Shown: positions 15,165-23,912, numbered from the stretch's first letter. The stretch is 64,000 nucleotides of DNA from Alphaproteobacteria bacterium (GCA_015231795.1 JADGAX010000006.1:124001-188000); one strand, 5' to 3'. Notes: generated by a model not told the origin, from the sequence alone. Made by a program: numbers and translations.

Positions 15165-15941
15165 ATGAGCTATGAGAACATCATCGTCGATACCAAGGGC
15201 CGCGTCGGCCTGATCACGCTGAACCGTCCCAAGGCGATGAACGCGCTGTCCAGCGCTTTGATGATCGAACTGACCAAGGCGCTCGATGGCTTCGAAGCCG
15301 ACCCGGAAGTGGGCTGCATCGTGCTGACCGGCAGTGAAAAGGCCTTCGCCGCCGGAGCCGACATCAAGGAAATGGCGCCCAAACAATATATGGACGTCTA
15401 TCTCGAAGATTTCATCACCAAGGATTGGGAGCGCGTCACCCGCTGCCGCAAACCGGTGATCGCCGCCGTGGCGGGCTATGCGCTGGGCGGCGGCTGCGAA
15501 CTGGCCATGATGTGCGACTTCATTCTGGCCGCCGACAACGCCAAGTTCGGCCAGCCGGAAATAGCGCTTGGCATCATTCCGGGGGCTGGCGGCACGCAAC
15601 GCCTGACGCGTCTGGTCGGCAAGTCGAAGGCGATGGAAATGGTGCTGACCGGGCGCAACATGGACGCCGCCGAAGCCGAGCGCGCCGGCCTGGTCAGCCG
15701 CGTCATTCCGCTGGCGGACCTGCTGGAAGAGACCATGAAAGTGGCCGAGCGCATCGCCGCGATGTCGCTGCCTTCGGCCATGATGGCCAAGGAATGCGTG
15801 AACCGGGCGTTGGAAACCACCCTGGCCGAGGGCGTGCGCTTCGAGAGGCGTCTTTTCCATTCGCTGTTCGCCACGCAAGACCAGAAGGAAGGCATGGCGG
15901 CCTTCGCGGAAAAGCGCGCCGCCGACTTCAAGCACCGTTAA
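15165..15941 (+). CDS. enoyl-CoA hydratase/isomerase
   Basis: A 258-residue crotonase-superfamily enzyme that hydrates trans-2-enoyl-CoA in fatty acid or related acyl-CoA breakdown. Characteristic elements: [15 protein letters not shown], the oxyanion-hole segment [28 protein letters not shown], and [20 protein letters not shown], which holds both catalytic glutamates of true hydratases. RBS AGGAGA precedes the ATG. The context does not reveal the pathway. Confidence 0.95.
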   Translation: MSYENIIVDTKGRVGLITLNRPKAMNALSSALMIELTKALDGFEADPEVGCIVLTGSEKAFAAGADIKEMAPKQYMDVYLEDFITKDWERVTRCRKPVIAAVAGYALGGGCELAMMCDFILAADNAKFGQPEIALGIIPGAGGTQRLTRLVGKSKAMEMVLTGRNMDAAEAERAGLVSRVIPLADLLEETMKVAERIAAMSLPSAMMAKECVNRALETTLAEGVRFERRLFHSLFATQDQKEGMAAFAEKRAADFKHR

Positions 15942-16025
15942 CGCCAAAGGCCGGGCGGCGGCTCCATCTTGCATGGAGCGCCCGCCTTGGCTATGGTCGC
16001 TCAACTTCGGCCTGGGGAAAAGTTC

Positions 16026-16325
16026 ATGGATGTCGTGCTGATACCGTTGGTCGGTCTGATCAATATCCTGATCGAACTGTATATCTACGCGCTGATCGGC
16101 GTTGTGATCCTAAGCTGGCTGGTCGCCTTCGGCGTGGTCAACAGCTACAACCAGTTCGTCGCCACGGTGCAGCGTTTTTTGAACCGCATCACCGAACCGG
16201 CCCTGGCCCCCATCCGGCGCATTCTGCCCGACCTGGGCGGCGTCGATCTGTCGCCCATGGTGCTGATCCTTGGCCTGTGGTTCTTCCAAGGCATGCTGGG
16301 CCGACTTGTCTCCCGTCTTTTGTGA
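16026..16325 (+). CDS. YggT family membrane protein
   Basis: A 99-residue protein with two hydrophobic segments (LIPLVGLINILIELYIYALI near the N terminus, and LILGLWFFQGMLGRL at the C terminus). The conserved motif NRITEPALAPIRRILP is diagnostic for YggT. The ATG at 16026 with GGGGA upstream was chosen over an upstream in-frame codon at 15969. Adjacent to DUF167, the usual pairing of these two families. Confidence 0.93.
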   Translation: MDVVLIPLVGLINILIELYIYALIGVVILSWLVAFGVVNSYNQFVATVQRFLNRITEPALAPIRRILPDLGGVDLSPMVLILGLWFFQGMLGRLVSRLL

Positions 16326-16620
16326 TCCCCTGCCCGAGGGCTTGCGCCTTTACGTGCGCCTGACGCCCAAGGCGCGGGCCGAGCGCATCGAAGGCGTGAT
16401 GGAGGATGGCGACGGGCGCTGGCGACTGAAGATCGCCATCACGGCCCCGCCCGAAGACGGCAAGGCCAATGCGGCGCTGATCGCCTTTCTGGCCAAGCGG
16501 CTGAAAATTTCCAAATCCTCGATCGATCTGGATATTGGGGCCACCAGCCGCTTGAAGACCCTGATTCTTAGCGGAGACACGGACGAACTAGCCGCCAAAC
16601 TGGCCGCCCTGGCGGGGTAA
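16306..16620 (+). CDS. DUF167 (YggU) family protein
   Basis: About 104 residues, soluble. The signature VRLTPKARAERIEG, then APPEDGKANAALIAFLAKRL, then GATSRLKTLILSGD is typical of YggU/DUF167. No ATG is available; TTG at 16306, overlapping the yggT 3' end by 20 nt, is the most plausible start, with TTG at 16270 as alternative. Function unknown. Confidence 0.85.
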   Translation: MSPVFCDPLPEGLRLYVRLTPKARAERIEGVMEDGDGRWRLKIAITAPPEDGKANAALIAFLAKRLKISKSSIDLDIGATSRLKTLILSGDTDELAAKLAALAG

Positions 16621-16654
16621 AATTGAGGTCAGGTGGGATCGACTCAGTGACTCT

Positions 16655-16713
16655 GACCCCAATTTCCAGCTGACCCCAATTTCCAGACCCCAATTTCCAG
16701 ACCCCAATTTCCA
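16655..16713. repeat. four tandem copies of GACCCCAATTTCCA
   Basis: Copies begin at 16655, 16672, 16686 and 16700 and are followed by shorter CCAATTTCC fragments up to about 16731. They extend the left arm of the inverted repeat. The right end carries only about one and a half copies. Confidence 0.85.
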
Positions 16714-16730
16714 CCAATTTCCCAATTTCC

Positions 16731-17159
16731 CTATCCCAACCATTTAGCCCGCAAACGGCGCATTAACGTCCTTGAAATAAAGCCAATTTTTTCAGAAATT
16801 ATTATCAAGCCAAAATAACCGATTGATGTACCTACTGCATAAGCAATTCCAGATCGACACAGTGATAATTCTTCTGCGTGTGACATTAGATCGCTAAAGT
16901 ACAAAGCATGCATGATTAGCATTAAGCAGACAACTAATACCAATAAGGCTAATAGTTCTTTATTCTTTTTACAAATCAACCCCCTGTCATTATAACCAAC
17001 AGCAAATGCTATAACAGACATAACAATACCGACATTAATTAGCAATAATGACATAAGTACAATTGGCACAGCCTCACTTCCGCATGAATTTATAATACTA
17101 AACGCCTTAATCGATTGCCCTGTAATAAATAAATCTGCAAGAAAATATGTGCTGTACAT
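16731..17159 (-). CDS. four-helix membrane protein of foreign composition
   Basis: A 142-residue frame with about four transmembrane segments: near residues 28-55 (IVLMSLLLINVGIVMSVIAF), 65-90 (LLALLVLVVCLMLIMHAL) and 105-125 (YAVGTSIGYFGLIIISEKIG), plus a weaker N-terminal one, and a basic C terminus (RTLMRRLRAKWLG). Codon use is strongly A/T-ending, unlike the rest of the window. No family recognised and no clear RBS, so it may be a decayed or very recently acquired gene. Confidence 0.5.
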   Translation of the reverse strand: MYSTYFLADLFITGQSIKAFSIINSCGSEAVPIVLMSLLLINVGIVMSVIAFAVGYNDRGLICKKNKELLALLVLVVCLMLIMHALYFSDLMSHAEELSLCRSGIAYAVGTSIGYFGLIIISEKIGFISRTLMRRLRAKWLG

Positions 17160-17279
17160 AATATATATTAAGCCACTTAATGCCGGCGCTTAAAAATATG
17201 GCAGAAATTATATTTATTAATGCTGGAGACAGCATTAATGCTCTAATCACATAACTAGAGCCAAAATTATCGATTCTTT

Positions 17280-17462
17280 TTATAACTCCTTCCCGTGGCG
17301 AAATTGGGAAATTGGGGTCAGAGTCGATTTATGACCCAGCACCTCGGCGGGTCCATTGGGCTGACGCAGGGACGTTGGTTGGGCTGGCGGCTGTGCCGCC
17401 TCAACAGCTTTGGCCTCAGTTTGCTCGGCGGATTTATCTTTTGAACGAACCTTGCCGGACAT
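17280..17462 (-). pseudogene. short frame apparently truncated by the AT-rich insertion
   Basis: Starts with an ATG at 17462 that has GGGGGA five bases upstream, and reads MSGKVRSKDKSAEQTEAKAV, then a proline/alanine-rich stretch, in host-like codons until about 17330. There it enters the right inverted repeat and stops at 17280. This looks like the 5' end of a host gene interrupted by the segment at 16650-17324. A genuine 60-residue protein is the alternative. Confidence 0.4.
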
Positions 17463-17712
17463 GCAGATCCCCCGATGAACACATGCTCAACCGCCAGAGA
17501 TCGCCTATTCCACTCGGAATAAGGCACCTCTTTTCAGCGCATATATGGTCCCGCAGGTAGGCTTGTTTTTGTTTGATAAGCTGGATTTGAACTCTAGCCA
17601 AAGCCCCAGATGAGTCAATGGCGAGAAATGGGTGTCCATTTTCATCCGTCTGTTGTCAGTTTAACGACGATCAAGGCCTGCCAAAGATCAAGCCCCTATC
17701 CTCCTAATCATC

Positions 17713-18330
17713 ATGACCCTGCTGATCCTGTCCATCGCCCTGTTCCTGGCCCTGCATATCCTGCCTTCCCTGCCCGGCCCACGCGCTCGTCTGGTGGGTT
17801 GGCTGGGCGAGCGGCGCTATCTGGCGGCCTATGGCCTTTTGTCGCTGGCCCTGCTGGTCTTGGTGGGATTGGCCTACGCGCAGGCCGAAAGCATGCCGCT
17901 GTGGGACATGCAGCTTTGGATGCGCCACCTGACCCTGGCCCTGATGCTGCCCGCCTGCTATCTGCTGACCGCAGCCTTCACGACGCCCAATCCCTATTCC
18001 ATCGGCATCGGCGGCAAGGGCTTCGATCCTGACAATCCCGGCCCCTTGCGCCTCACGCGCCATCCGCTGCTGGCGGCGCTGGCCTTGTGGGCGGGCGCGC
18101 ATCTGCTGGCCAACGGCGACCTTCCCTCGCTTGTCATGTTCGGCTTTTTTCTGCTGCTGGCCCTGGCGGGTTTTCCGATGATGAAGGCCAAACGGCGGGT
18201 AGAGCCATTTCCCCGCAAACCGCTGCGCTTTTCCGATATCGGCTTATGGCGGATCGCGCTGGCGGCGGCACTTTACGCGCTGCTGCTCTGGGCGCATCCC
18301 CATGTGATCGGGGCCGATCCTTTAGGCTGA
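17713..18330 (+). CDS. NnrU family membrane protein
   Basis: A 205-residue polytopic membrane protein with about five hydrophobic helices. The pattern LALHILPSLPGPRARLVGWL, then ERRYLAAYGLLSLALLVLVG, and NPYSIGIGGKGFDPDNPGPL followed by RLTRHPLLAALALWAG matches NnrU, a family first found near nitrite/nitric oxide reductase genes in denitrifiers and related to isoprenylcysteine methyltransferase-like folds. No denitrification gene is adjacent here. The upstream 250 bases (17463-17712) show nothing recognisable. Confidence 0.88.
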   Translation: MTLLILSIALFLALHILPSLPGPRARLVGWLGERRYLAAYGLLSLALLVLVGLAYAQAESMPLWDMQLWMRHLTLALMLPACYLLTAAFTTPNPYSIGIGGKGFDPDNPGPLRLTRHPLLAALALWAGAHLLANGDLPSLVMFGFFLLLALAGFPMMKAKRRVEPFPRKPLRFSDIGLWRIALAAALYALLLWAHPHVIGADPLG

Positions 18331-18374
18331 GGCTCCTCGACGTCTCTCGTGGATTTGCCAATCTTTCAACACAT

Positions 18375-18468
18375 CGTCATGCCCGGCCTTGAGCCGGGCA
18401 TCCACGCCTTGCCTTCCGGTGCTTATGTAAGAAAATCGTGGATGGCCGGGTCAAGCCCGGCCATGACG
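18375..18468. repeat. pair of oppositely oriented alphaproteobacterial palindromic repeats
   Basis: Two hairpins, 18375-18406 (CATGCCCGGCCTTGAGCCGG core) and 18437-18468 (GGATGGCCGGGTCAAGCCCG core), are near reverse complements of each other. They lie between the convergent NnrU and FAH genes. This repeat type is common in alphaproteobacterial intergenic DNA and may also serve as a bidirectional terminator. Confidence 0.75.
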
Positions 18469-18511
18469 GAATAAATACATCCGACTAATTCCACTTTCAG
18501 CGTCGAAAAGC

Positions 18512-19354
18512 CTAGGCTGAGTACGCCTTGACCATCTGGCGCTGCTGGCCCAGCCCCTCGACCCCCAGCGTCATCACATCGCCTGGGCGCAGATAGCGCC
18601 CGCGCTTCAAGCCCACGCCGGCGGGCGTTCCGGTGGTGATCACGTCGCCGGGCTTCAGGGTCAGGAAACGGCTGACATAGGAAATCAGGAAGGCGACCGG
18701 GAACACCATGTCGCAGGTGCTGCCGTTTTGCATGCGCTCGCCGTTCAGGTCCAGCCACAGTTTCAAATTCTGCGGATCGGCGATGTCATCGGCCGTGACC
18801 AGCCAGGGACCCAGCGGGCAGAAACTATCCGCCGACTTGCCCTTGATCCACTGACCGCCCTGCTCCAGTTGAAAGGCGCGTTCCGACACGTCGTTGCAGA
18901 TCAGGTAACCGGCCACATGCGACAAGGCCTTCGCCTCGCTCACCTGAAAGGCGGGGCTGCCGATCACCAAAGCCAGTTCCACTTCCCAATCGCCCTTGAT
19001 GGCGCCGGGCGGCAGAATGACCGGATCGTTAGGCCCGGAAAGCGACCCGGCGGCCTTGCTGAACAGCACAGGCTCGTCAGGCAGGGCCATGCCCGCCTCG
19101 GCGGCATGGTCGCGGTAATTGAGGCCGATGGCGAAAATGTCGCGAATGCCGGAAACGGGAACCCCCAGACGCACGCCATCGGGGGCCAGAGGCAAGGTTT
19201 CTGGATCGATGGCGCGCAAGTCGCTTAAGGATGATGGCGACAGGTTCTCAGGGCGGATATCGCCCAGATGGGCCGACAGATCGCGAAGGAGGCCCTTGGC
19301 GTCGATCAGGCCGGGCTTCTCGCCGCCCGCATCGCCAAAGCGCGCCAATTTCAT
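18512..19354 (-). CDS. fumarylacetoacetate hydrolase (FAH) family protein
   Basis: A 280-residue enzyme of the FAH/2-keto-4-pentenoate hydratase group. The C-terminal FAH domain (about 70-280) shows IFAIGLNYRDHAAEAGMALP, VLFSKAAGSLSGPNDPVILP, DWEVELALVIG (the metal-binding E-x-E plus a downstream D), YLICNDVSER and TGTPAGVGLKRGRYLRPGD. Members open C-C bonds or decarboxylate small keto acids; the substrate is not deducible. The ATG at 19354 overlaps the stop of the upstream GGDEF/EAL gene by 4 nt. Confidence 0.9.
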   Translation of the reverse strand: MKLARFGDAGGEKPGLIDAKGLLRDLSAHLGDIRPENLSPSSLSDLRAIDPETLPLAPDGVRLGVPVSGIRDIFAIGLNYRDHAAEAGMALPDEPVLFSKAAGSLSGPNDPVILPPGAIKGDWEVELALVIGSPAFQVSEAKALSHVAGYLICNDVSERAFQLEQGGQWIKGKSADSFCPLGPWLVTADDIADPQNLKLWLDLNGERMQNGSTCDMVFPVAFLISYVSRFLTLKPGDVITTGTPAGVGLKRGRYLRPGDVMTLGVEGLGQQRQMVKAYSA

Positions 19355-21876
19355 GAAGCACTCTGGCTCTTGAGAAGGGCCTCGAATTCCGGCCCCGGCA
19401 CCGGCCTGCCGAACAAATAACCCTGGGCCAGTTCGCAGCCCTGGCGGATCAGGAATCCCTTCTGCGCTTCGTTCTCGACGCCCTTGGCGACCACCTTGCG
19501 CTTCAAGGAGCGGGTCAGACCGATAATAGCCGACACCATCTTCGCCTCGTCTCCCGGTTCCTTCACGTCGCGCAGGAAGGAATGGTCGATCTTGAAACAT
19601 TCGGCGGGCAGACGGCCAAGCTGGGCGATCGACGAAAAGCCAGAGCCGAAATTATCGAGCGCCAGATGCACGCCCAGGGCCTTCAACCGTTCCAGCCCCA
19701 GCATGTCGCGATGACCGGCGGGAACCAGGGCGGATTCGGCCAGATCGACTTCGACGGCGTTGGGCGAAAGTCCGCTACCTGTCAATAAGGCGGCGAATTT
19801 CGCGACGAAGGCTTCGTTCTCCAACTCCTCGTCGCCCAGATTGAGAATCAACCCGACCTGATAGCCCGCCTTTTGCCAGCCAGCCACTTGGGCGATGGCT
19901 TTTTCGGATACGCGCACAGCCAGTTCGGGCATCATGCCCGCTTGGCGCACGATATCCAGAAACGCGCCGGGCTGGGCCAACTGACCGTCGGCTTGACGCC
20001 AGCGCACCAAAGCCTCGGCGGCGGCGATCTTGCCGTCTGGCAAGGCAACCACCGGCTGGTAGTAAACTTCGATCTCGTCGCGCTCCAAGGCCTCGGCCAG
20101 TTTGCGCTCCATCACCAAACGTTCGATGGCCCGTCCGTTCAAATCGTCGCAGAAGAAACGGGCGTCGTTGCCGCCCATGCGCTTGGCCTTGTACATGGCG
20201 GTATCGGCCGCCTTGTAAAGCTGAACCGCCTCCAACCCATCATCGGGATAAAGGGCGATGCCGATGCTGCCGTTCAGCTTGATGGCGTTGCCTTCGATGT
20301 GGAACGGTTCCTTCAATGTATCCAGGGCTTTTCTGGCCACGGTGGCGGCGATGCGAAAATCGTCGATGTCCTCGACCACCAGCAGGAATTCGTCGCCCGA
20401 GATGCGGGCCACCGTGTCGCCCTGGCGCACGCACAGCGTCAGCCGTTCGGCCAGACGTTGCAGCAGCACGTCGCCCACCGGATGGCCGAAGCGCTCGTTG
20501 ATGCTTTTGAAGCCGTCGAGATCGAGGAACAGCAAAGCCACCTTGAGCGCCGCCCGCTTGGCCCGGGCCAGGGCGCGCTCGATGCGCTCTTCGTACAAGA
20601 TGCGATTGGCCAGCCCGGTCAGGGGATCGTGATTGGCCAGGAAGGTTAAACGTTCCTCGTTTTGCTTGCGCGCCGTGATGTCGTGGAAGACGGCGACGTA
20701 ATTGACGATTTCGTCGCGCTCGTTGCGCACGGCGCTGATGTCCAGCCAGCAGGGAAAAACCTCGCCCGATTTCCTGCGGTTCCAAAGCTCGCCCTGCCAT
20801 GCGCCCGCCGAAGCCAGCGCAGCTTCCAGACGTTCGAAGAATTCATGGGAATGACGGCCCGAGGCCAGTAGATTGGGCGTTTGGCCCACGGCTTCATGGG
20901 CCTCGTAGCCGGTGATGCGCGAGAATGCCGGATTGACCTGCAAGATCACCCGCTTGGCGTCGGTTACGAAAACGCCTTCGCTGGCCGCCGCGATGACCCT
21001 GGCGTCGAGGCGCATGCGCTCTTCCAGCTTCTTGCGCTCGTCGATGTTTTCCACGATCGCCAAGCCCAGCTTGGGCTGGCCCTGCGCATCGCGAACCAGC
21101 GACAGGGAAAGGCGGCCCCACAAGGTGGTTCCGTCCTGACGCAGGAATCGCTTTTCCTGGCTGGCATGGTCGCGCCGCCCTTCGATCAGTTCGCTGGCCA
21201 GACGCGTGCTCTCCGCCGCGTCGTCGGGATGGGTGAACTGATCCGAGGTGCTGCCCAGCATTTTGCCGGATTCATAGCCCAACATGCGTTCGATGGCGTG
21301 ATTGGCCGCCACCAGCTTGCGGTCGAAACCGAACAAGGTGATGCCCAGCGCCGCCTGCTCGAAAATGGCGCGGAACATCGATTCGCTTTGCTTGAGCTTT
21401 TCTTCGGTGCGGCCGCGCTCGATGGCGTAACGGATGGCGCGCTGCAAAGCCTCGGCGCCGCCCCAGCCCTTGACCAGATAATCCTGAGCGCCCTGCTCCA
21501 GGGCGTCGAGCGCCATGCGGTCGTCGGAATTGCCGGTCAAGATCACGATAGGCAGGCCGGGGGCCGCCGCCATTACGCGCTTTAGCGTATCCAACCCCAG
21601 TGAATCGGGCAGGCCAAGATCAAGCAGGGCGACGTCGAAACGTTCTTGGGATAGCAATTGCAGCGCATCGCCCAGCCGGGCGGCCTCGCTGGCCTCGAAA
21701 GGGACCGGACTTTCCGACAGCATGACGCGGACCAGCCTAGCGTCGCCCGGATTGTCCTCGACCATCAGCACGCGCAATGGGCGTGTCCCCGCCGGTCCCG
21801 AAGCGACCGGCCCAATCGCACCGGTTTCGGCAGACGACGGCATGTTCAGCGTGGAGGCAGTTTGACGGTCTGACAC
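19351..21876 (-). CDS. response regulator-PAS-PAS-GGDEF-EAL cyclic di-GMP protein
   Basis: 841 residues. Receiver (about 33-150: LRVLMVEDNPGDARL, DVALLDLGLPDS with phospho-acceptor Asp), PAS (about 165-285), PAS/PAC (about 290-405), GGDEF (about 420-575; active-site loop ISGDEF, a functional-type variant) and EAL (about 590-835: AAAEALVRW, KIDHSF, AKGVENEAQ). The usual DDFG of the EAL domain reads DNFG (ALDNFGSGFSS), which may weaken phosphodiesterase activity. GTG start at 21876 with GAGGGG five bases upstream, overlapping the preceding response-regulator gene by 31 nt. Confidence 0.92.
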   Translation of the reverse strand: MSDRQTASTLNMPSSAETGAIGPVASGPAGTRPLRVLMVEDNPGDARLVRVMLSESPVPFEASEAARLGDALQLLSQERFDVALLDLGLPDSLGLDTLKRVMAAAPGLPIVILTGNSDDRMALDALEQGAQDYLVKGWGGAEALQRAIRYAIERGRTEEKLKQSESMFRAIFEQAALGITLFGFDRKLVAANHAIERMLGYESGKMLGSTSDQFTHPDDAAESTRLASELIEGRRDHASQEKRFLRQDGTTLWGRLSLSLVRDAQGQPKLGLAIVENIDERKKLEERMRLDARVIAAASEGVFVTDAKRVILQVNPAFSRITGYEAHEAVGQTPNLLASGRHSHEFFERLEAALASAGAWQGELWNRRKSGEVFPCWLDISAVRNERDEIVNYVAVFHDITARKQNEERLTFLANHDPLTGLANRILYEERIERALARAKRAALKVALLFLDLDGFKSINERFGHPVGDVLLQRLAERLTLCVRQGDTVARISGDEFLLVVEDIDDFRIAATVARKALDTLKEPFHIEGNAIKLNGSIGIALYPDDGLEAVQLYKAADTAMYKAKRMGGNDARFFCDDLNGRAIERLVMERKLAEALERDEIEVYYQPVVALPDGKIAAAEALVRWRQADGQLAQPGAFLDIVRQAGMMPELAVRVSEKAIAQVAGWQKAGYQVGLILNLGDEELENEAFVAKFAALLTGSGLSPNAVEVDLAESALVPAGHRDMLGLERLKALGVHLALDNFGSGFSSIAQLGRLPAECFKIDHSFLRDVKEPGDEAKMVSAIIGLTRSLKRKVVAKGVENEAQKGFLIRQGCELAQGYLFGRPVPGPEFEALLKSQSAS

Positions 21877-22268
21877 CAGAACCCCTCGATCGTTTTGACC
21901 ACGTTGATGAACTGGTCAAGATCGACAGGTTTGGTGATGAAGCAATTGGCGTGCAGTTCGTAGCAGCTCATGACGTCCTGCTCGGCCTGCGAGGTGGTCA
22001 GAACCACCACGGGAATGCGACGAAGCTGGGGATCGTTCTTCACCTCGGCCAGCACCTCGCGCCCATCCTTGCGGGGCAGGTTAAGGTCGAGCAGGAGAAG
22101 GTCGGGCCTTGGCGCATCGCTATGCGGGCCTTCCCGCTTCAAGAAAGCCATGGCTTCGACGCCGTCCTGCGCCAGATGCAACTGCACCTTCGCCCCGCCT
22201 TCGCGCAGAGCTTCAACTGCGAGACGGGCGTCACCCGGGTTGTCCTCAACTAAAAGTACATTCACCAT
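21846..22268 (-). CDS. single-domain response regulator (Rcp1/phytochrome-type)
   Basis: 140 residues, receiver only: VNVLLVEDNPGDARLAVEAL with the acidic pair, LLLLDLNLPRKDGREVL with the phospho-acceptor Asp, VVVLTTS and the lysine in ITKPVDLDQFINVV. The VEDNPGD form and the extended loop before the acceptor are typical of Rcp1-like regulators paired with phytochrome-like kinases. Its gene overlaps the GGDEF/EAL gene, whose own receiver is of the same type, so they probably form one phosphorelay. The start at ATG 22268 gives the standard N terminus. Confidence 0.92.
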   Translation of the reverse strand: MVNVLLVEDNPGDARLAVEALREGGAKVQLHLAQDGVEAMAFLKREGPHSDAPRPDLLLLDLNLPRKDGREVLAEVKNDPQLRRIPVVVLTTSQAEQDVMSCYELHANCFITKPVDLDQFINVVKTIEGFWCQTVKLPPR

Positions 22269-22593
22269 TATATCCCCGGTACCGTCCTTATTATTTTCAT
22301 ACTCCCATACAATAAGACACGACATGACAAATCTCCCAGCCTTTTTTTCTTATTCTTTACTCGCCCCCTAAAATCCCATTCGCCAAGCAGGGCGGCTCCT
22401 GGCGGGGATCGCTGGACGTGTTGCATTTTGCAAACATGTAACTGCTGCAAATTGCAAATAACATACTGATTTTCCAAGATATTTCTTGTTACATCACCAC
22501 TCCATCATATAAGTTCTTTCCACAATTGACTTTGCACAAGCGCAAGGCGGGGCTTCCGGAAAGTCGGGAACCCCATGGAGAAGGATATTTTCG
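22269..22593. other. intergenic region with tandem TTGCAAA-type sites
   Basis: A 325-base AT-rich gap between the divergent response regulator (minus) and the small membrane protein gene (plus). It contains two similar 14-mers described in the next entry, and an RBS (GGAGAAGG, about 22577-22584) for the downstream gene. No RNA gene or frame was recognised. Confidence 0.6.
22422..22459. promoter_or_regulatory. candidate operator: two direct 14-mers 24 bp apart
   Basis: TGCATTTTGCAAAC (22422-22435) and TGCAAATTGCAAAT (22446-22459) match at 11 of 14 positions. Their partial dyad (TTTGCAAA/TTGCAA) and regular spacing suggest a dimeric DNA-binding protein. Which of the two flanking genes is controlled is not clear. 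Confidence 0.4.
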
Positions 22594-22857
22594 ATGGCAA
22601 CACCATCATCCGTCGTCACATCGCAGAATCTACGTACCCTCCTTCTGGGGGCGGTTAGCTTGATTCTTTATGTCGTCTTGTTTTCGAACGAAGCGGCCAT
22701 CCTGGAACTCAGCCTGTCCGGCGGCTGGGGCTTTGTGGTCCCCATCGCCATCGCCTTCCTGTTTTCCTTCGTCCACGGCGCTTTCACGGGCGGCTTCTGG
22801 GACATGCTGGGATTGAAGGCGCAAACCAGAAAGGAACCCAAGCGTTGGAGCAAGTAA
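22594..22857 (+). CDS. small two-helix membrane protein
   Basis: 87 residues with two hydrophobic segments (LLLGAVSLILYVVLFSNEAA and GFVVPIAIAFLFSFVHGAF), then a basic tail (LKAQTRKEPKRWSK). GGAGAAGG lies nine bases before the ATG. It overlaps the TauE-type permease gene by 13 nt, so it is probably an accessory subunit or a co-expressed partner of that permease. No named family recognised. Confidence 0.75.
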   Translation: MATPSSVVTSQNLRTLLLGAVSLILYVVLFSNEAAILELSLSGGWGFVVPIAIAFLFSFVHGAFTGGFWDMLGLKAQTRKEPKRWSK

Positions 22858-23900
22858 CTCAGTTCATCGCCCTTGATTGGACGGGGATGACCGGCCTGTT
22901 TCTGGTCGGGTTCGTGGGCGGCATGGTTTCCGGCTTCATCGGTTCGGGCGGCGCCTTCGTGCTGACGCCCGCCATGATGACCATGGGCGTGCCCGGCATC
23001 GTCGCCGTGGCCAGCAACATGTGCCACAAATTTCCCAAGGCGCTGGTGGGGGCCTATAAGCGGGCCAAATACGGTCAGGTCGATGTGAAGCTGGGGCTGA
23101 TCATGGGCGTTTCAGCCGAGGCGGGCGTGCTGTGGGGCGCGCATCTTCAAGAACTGATCAAGGCCGCCTTCGGCGACACCGGATCGAACCTTTACGTCAG
23201 CTTCGTCTTCGTGGTCACCCTGGCCATCGTCGGCACTTTCGTGCTGAAGGACGCCTATAAACAATACAAGCTGGGACCGGCGGGCAATGACGAGAAGCCC
23301 ACCAAGTTCGCCCTGTGGGCGCGCACCATCAACATCCCCGGCACCATGGTCTATTTCAAAAGCATCGACGCCAAAGTGTCGTGGTTGGTTACCGTGCCGA
23401 TGGGATTCTGCACCGGCCTGTTGGCCGCCACCATCGCGGTGGGCGGCTTCATCGGCGTGCCCTCGATGATGTACGGGCTGGGCGTTCCCTCGCTGATGGC
23501 CTCGGCCACCGAACTGGTCATCGCCTTCGTCATGGGCCTGGGCGGCAGCATCAAATTCGCGCTGTCGGGTTATGTCGACATCCGCTTGGCAATGATCATC
23601 CTGGCCGGATCGCTGTTCGGCATCCAGATCGGCGCCATCGGCACCACCTATGTCAAACCCTTCATGATCAAGCTGGTCATGGGGCTGATCATGGTAACCG
23701 TGCTGTTCTCGCGCCTGTTCGTGATCCCGGTCTATCTCAGCCAGTTGGAGATGATCGCGCCCATGAGCGCCGAATTGTCGAACGCCTTGAAGTCGATCAG
23801 CTTCTGGATCATGGTTTTTGCCCTGTTCATGGGCGCCTCCGTCATCTTGAAGGCGATCTGGAGCGGCATGAAGGAAAGTCGGCAACTGCAAGCCGCATAG
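22845..23900 (+). CDS. TauE/SafE (sulfite exporter-type) permease
   Basis: 351 residues, about eight transmembrane helices, with the family hallmark near the N terminus (GLFLVGFVGGMVSGFIGSGG) and its repeat in the second half (FCTGLLAATIAVGGFIGVPS). The family moves sulfur-containing or organic anions across the inner membrane; the substrate is not evident. The start is a TTG at 22845 with GGAA upstream; an ATG at 22887 is the alternative. The small membrane protein upstream and the Usp gene downstream (12 nt gap) are probably in the same operon. Confidence 0.88.
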   Translation: MEQVTQFIALDWTGMTGLFLVGFVGGMVSGFIGSGGAFVLTPAMMTMGVPGIVAVASNMCHKFPKALVGAYKRAKYGQVDVKLGLIMGVSAEAGVLWGAHLQELIKAAFGDTGSNLYVSFVFVVTLAIVGTFVLKDAYKQYKLGPAGNDEKPTKFALWARTINIPGTMVYFKSIDAKVSWLVTVPMGFCTGLLAATIAVGGFIGVPSMMYGLGVPSLMASATELVIAFVMGLGGSIKFALSGYVDIRLAMIILAGSLFGIQIGAIGTTYVKPFMIKLVMGLIMVTVLFSRLFVIPVYLSQLEMIAPMSAELSNALKSISFWIMVFALFMGASVILKAIWSGMKESRQLQAA

Positions 23901-23912
23901 GGAGAATGCGTC

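Larger units (their letters stand above)
16650..17324. mobile_element. AT-rich segment bounded by a perfect 18-bp inverted repeat
   Basis: ACTCTGACCCCAATTTCC at 16650-16667 is the exact reverse complement of 17307-17324. The enclosed 640 bases are far more AT-rich than any neighbour and carry one membrane-protein frame. No transposase is seen, so this could be a non-autonomous insertion (MITE-like), a remnant, or a cassette. A flanking target duplication was not found. Confidence 0.5.

Noticed and set aside
16655-16731. Tandem CCAATTTCC units as CRISPR or origin iterons
   Set aside because: Too short, no spacers, no cas genes, no replication gene nearby.
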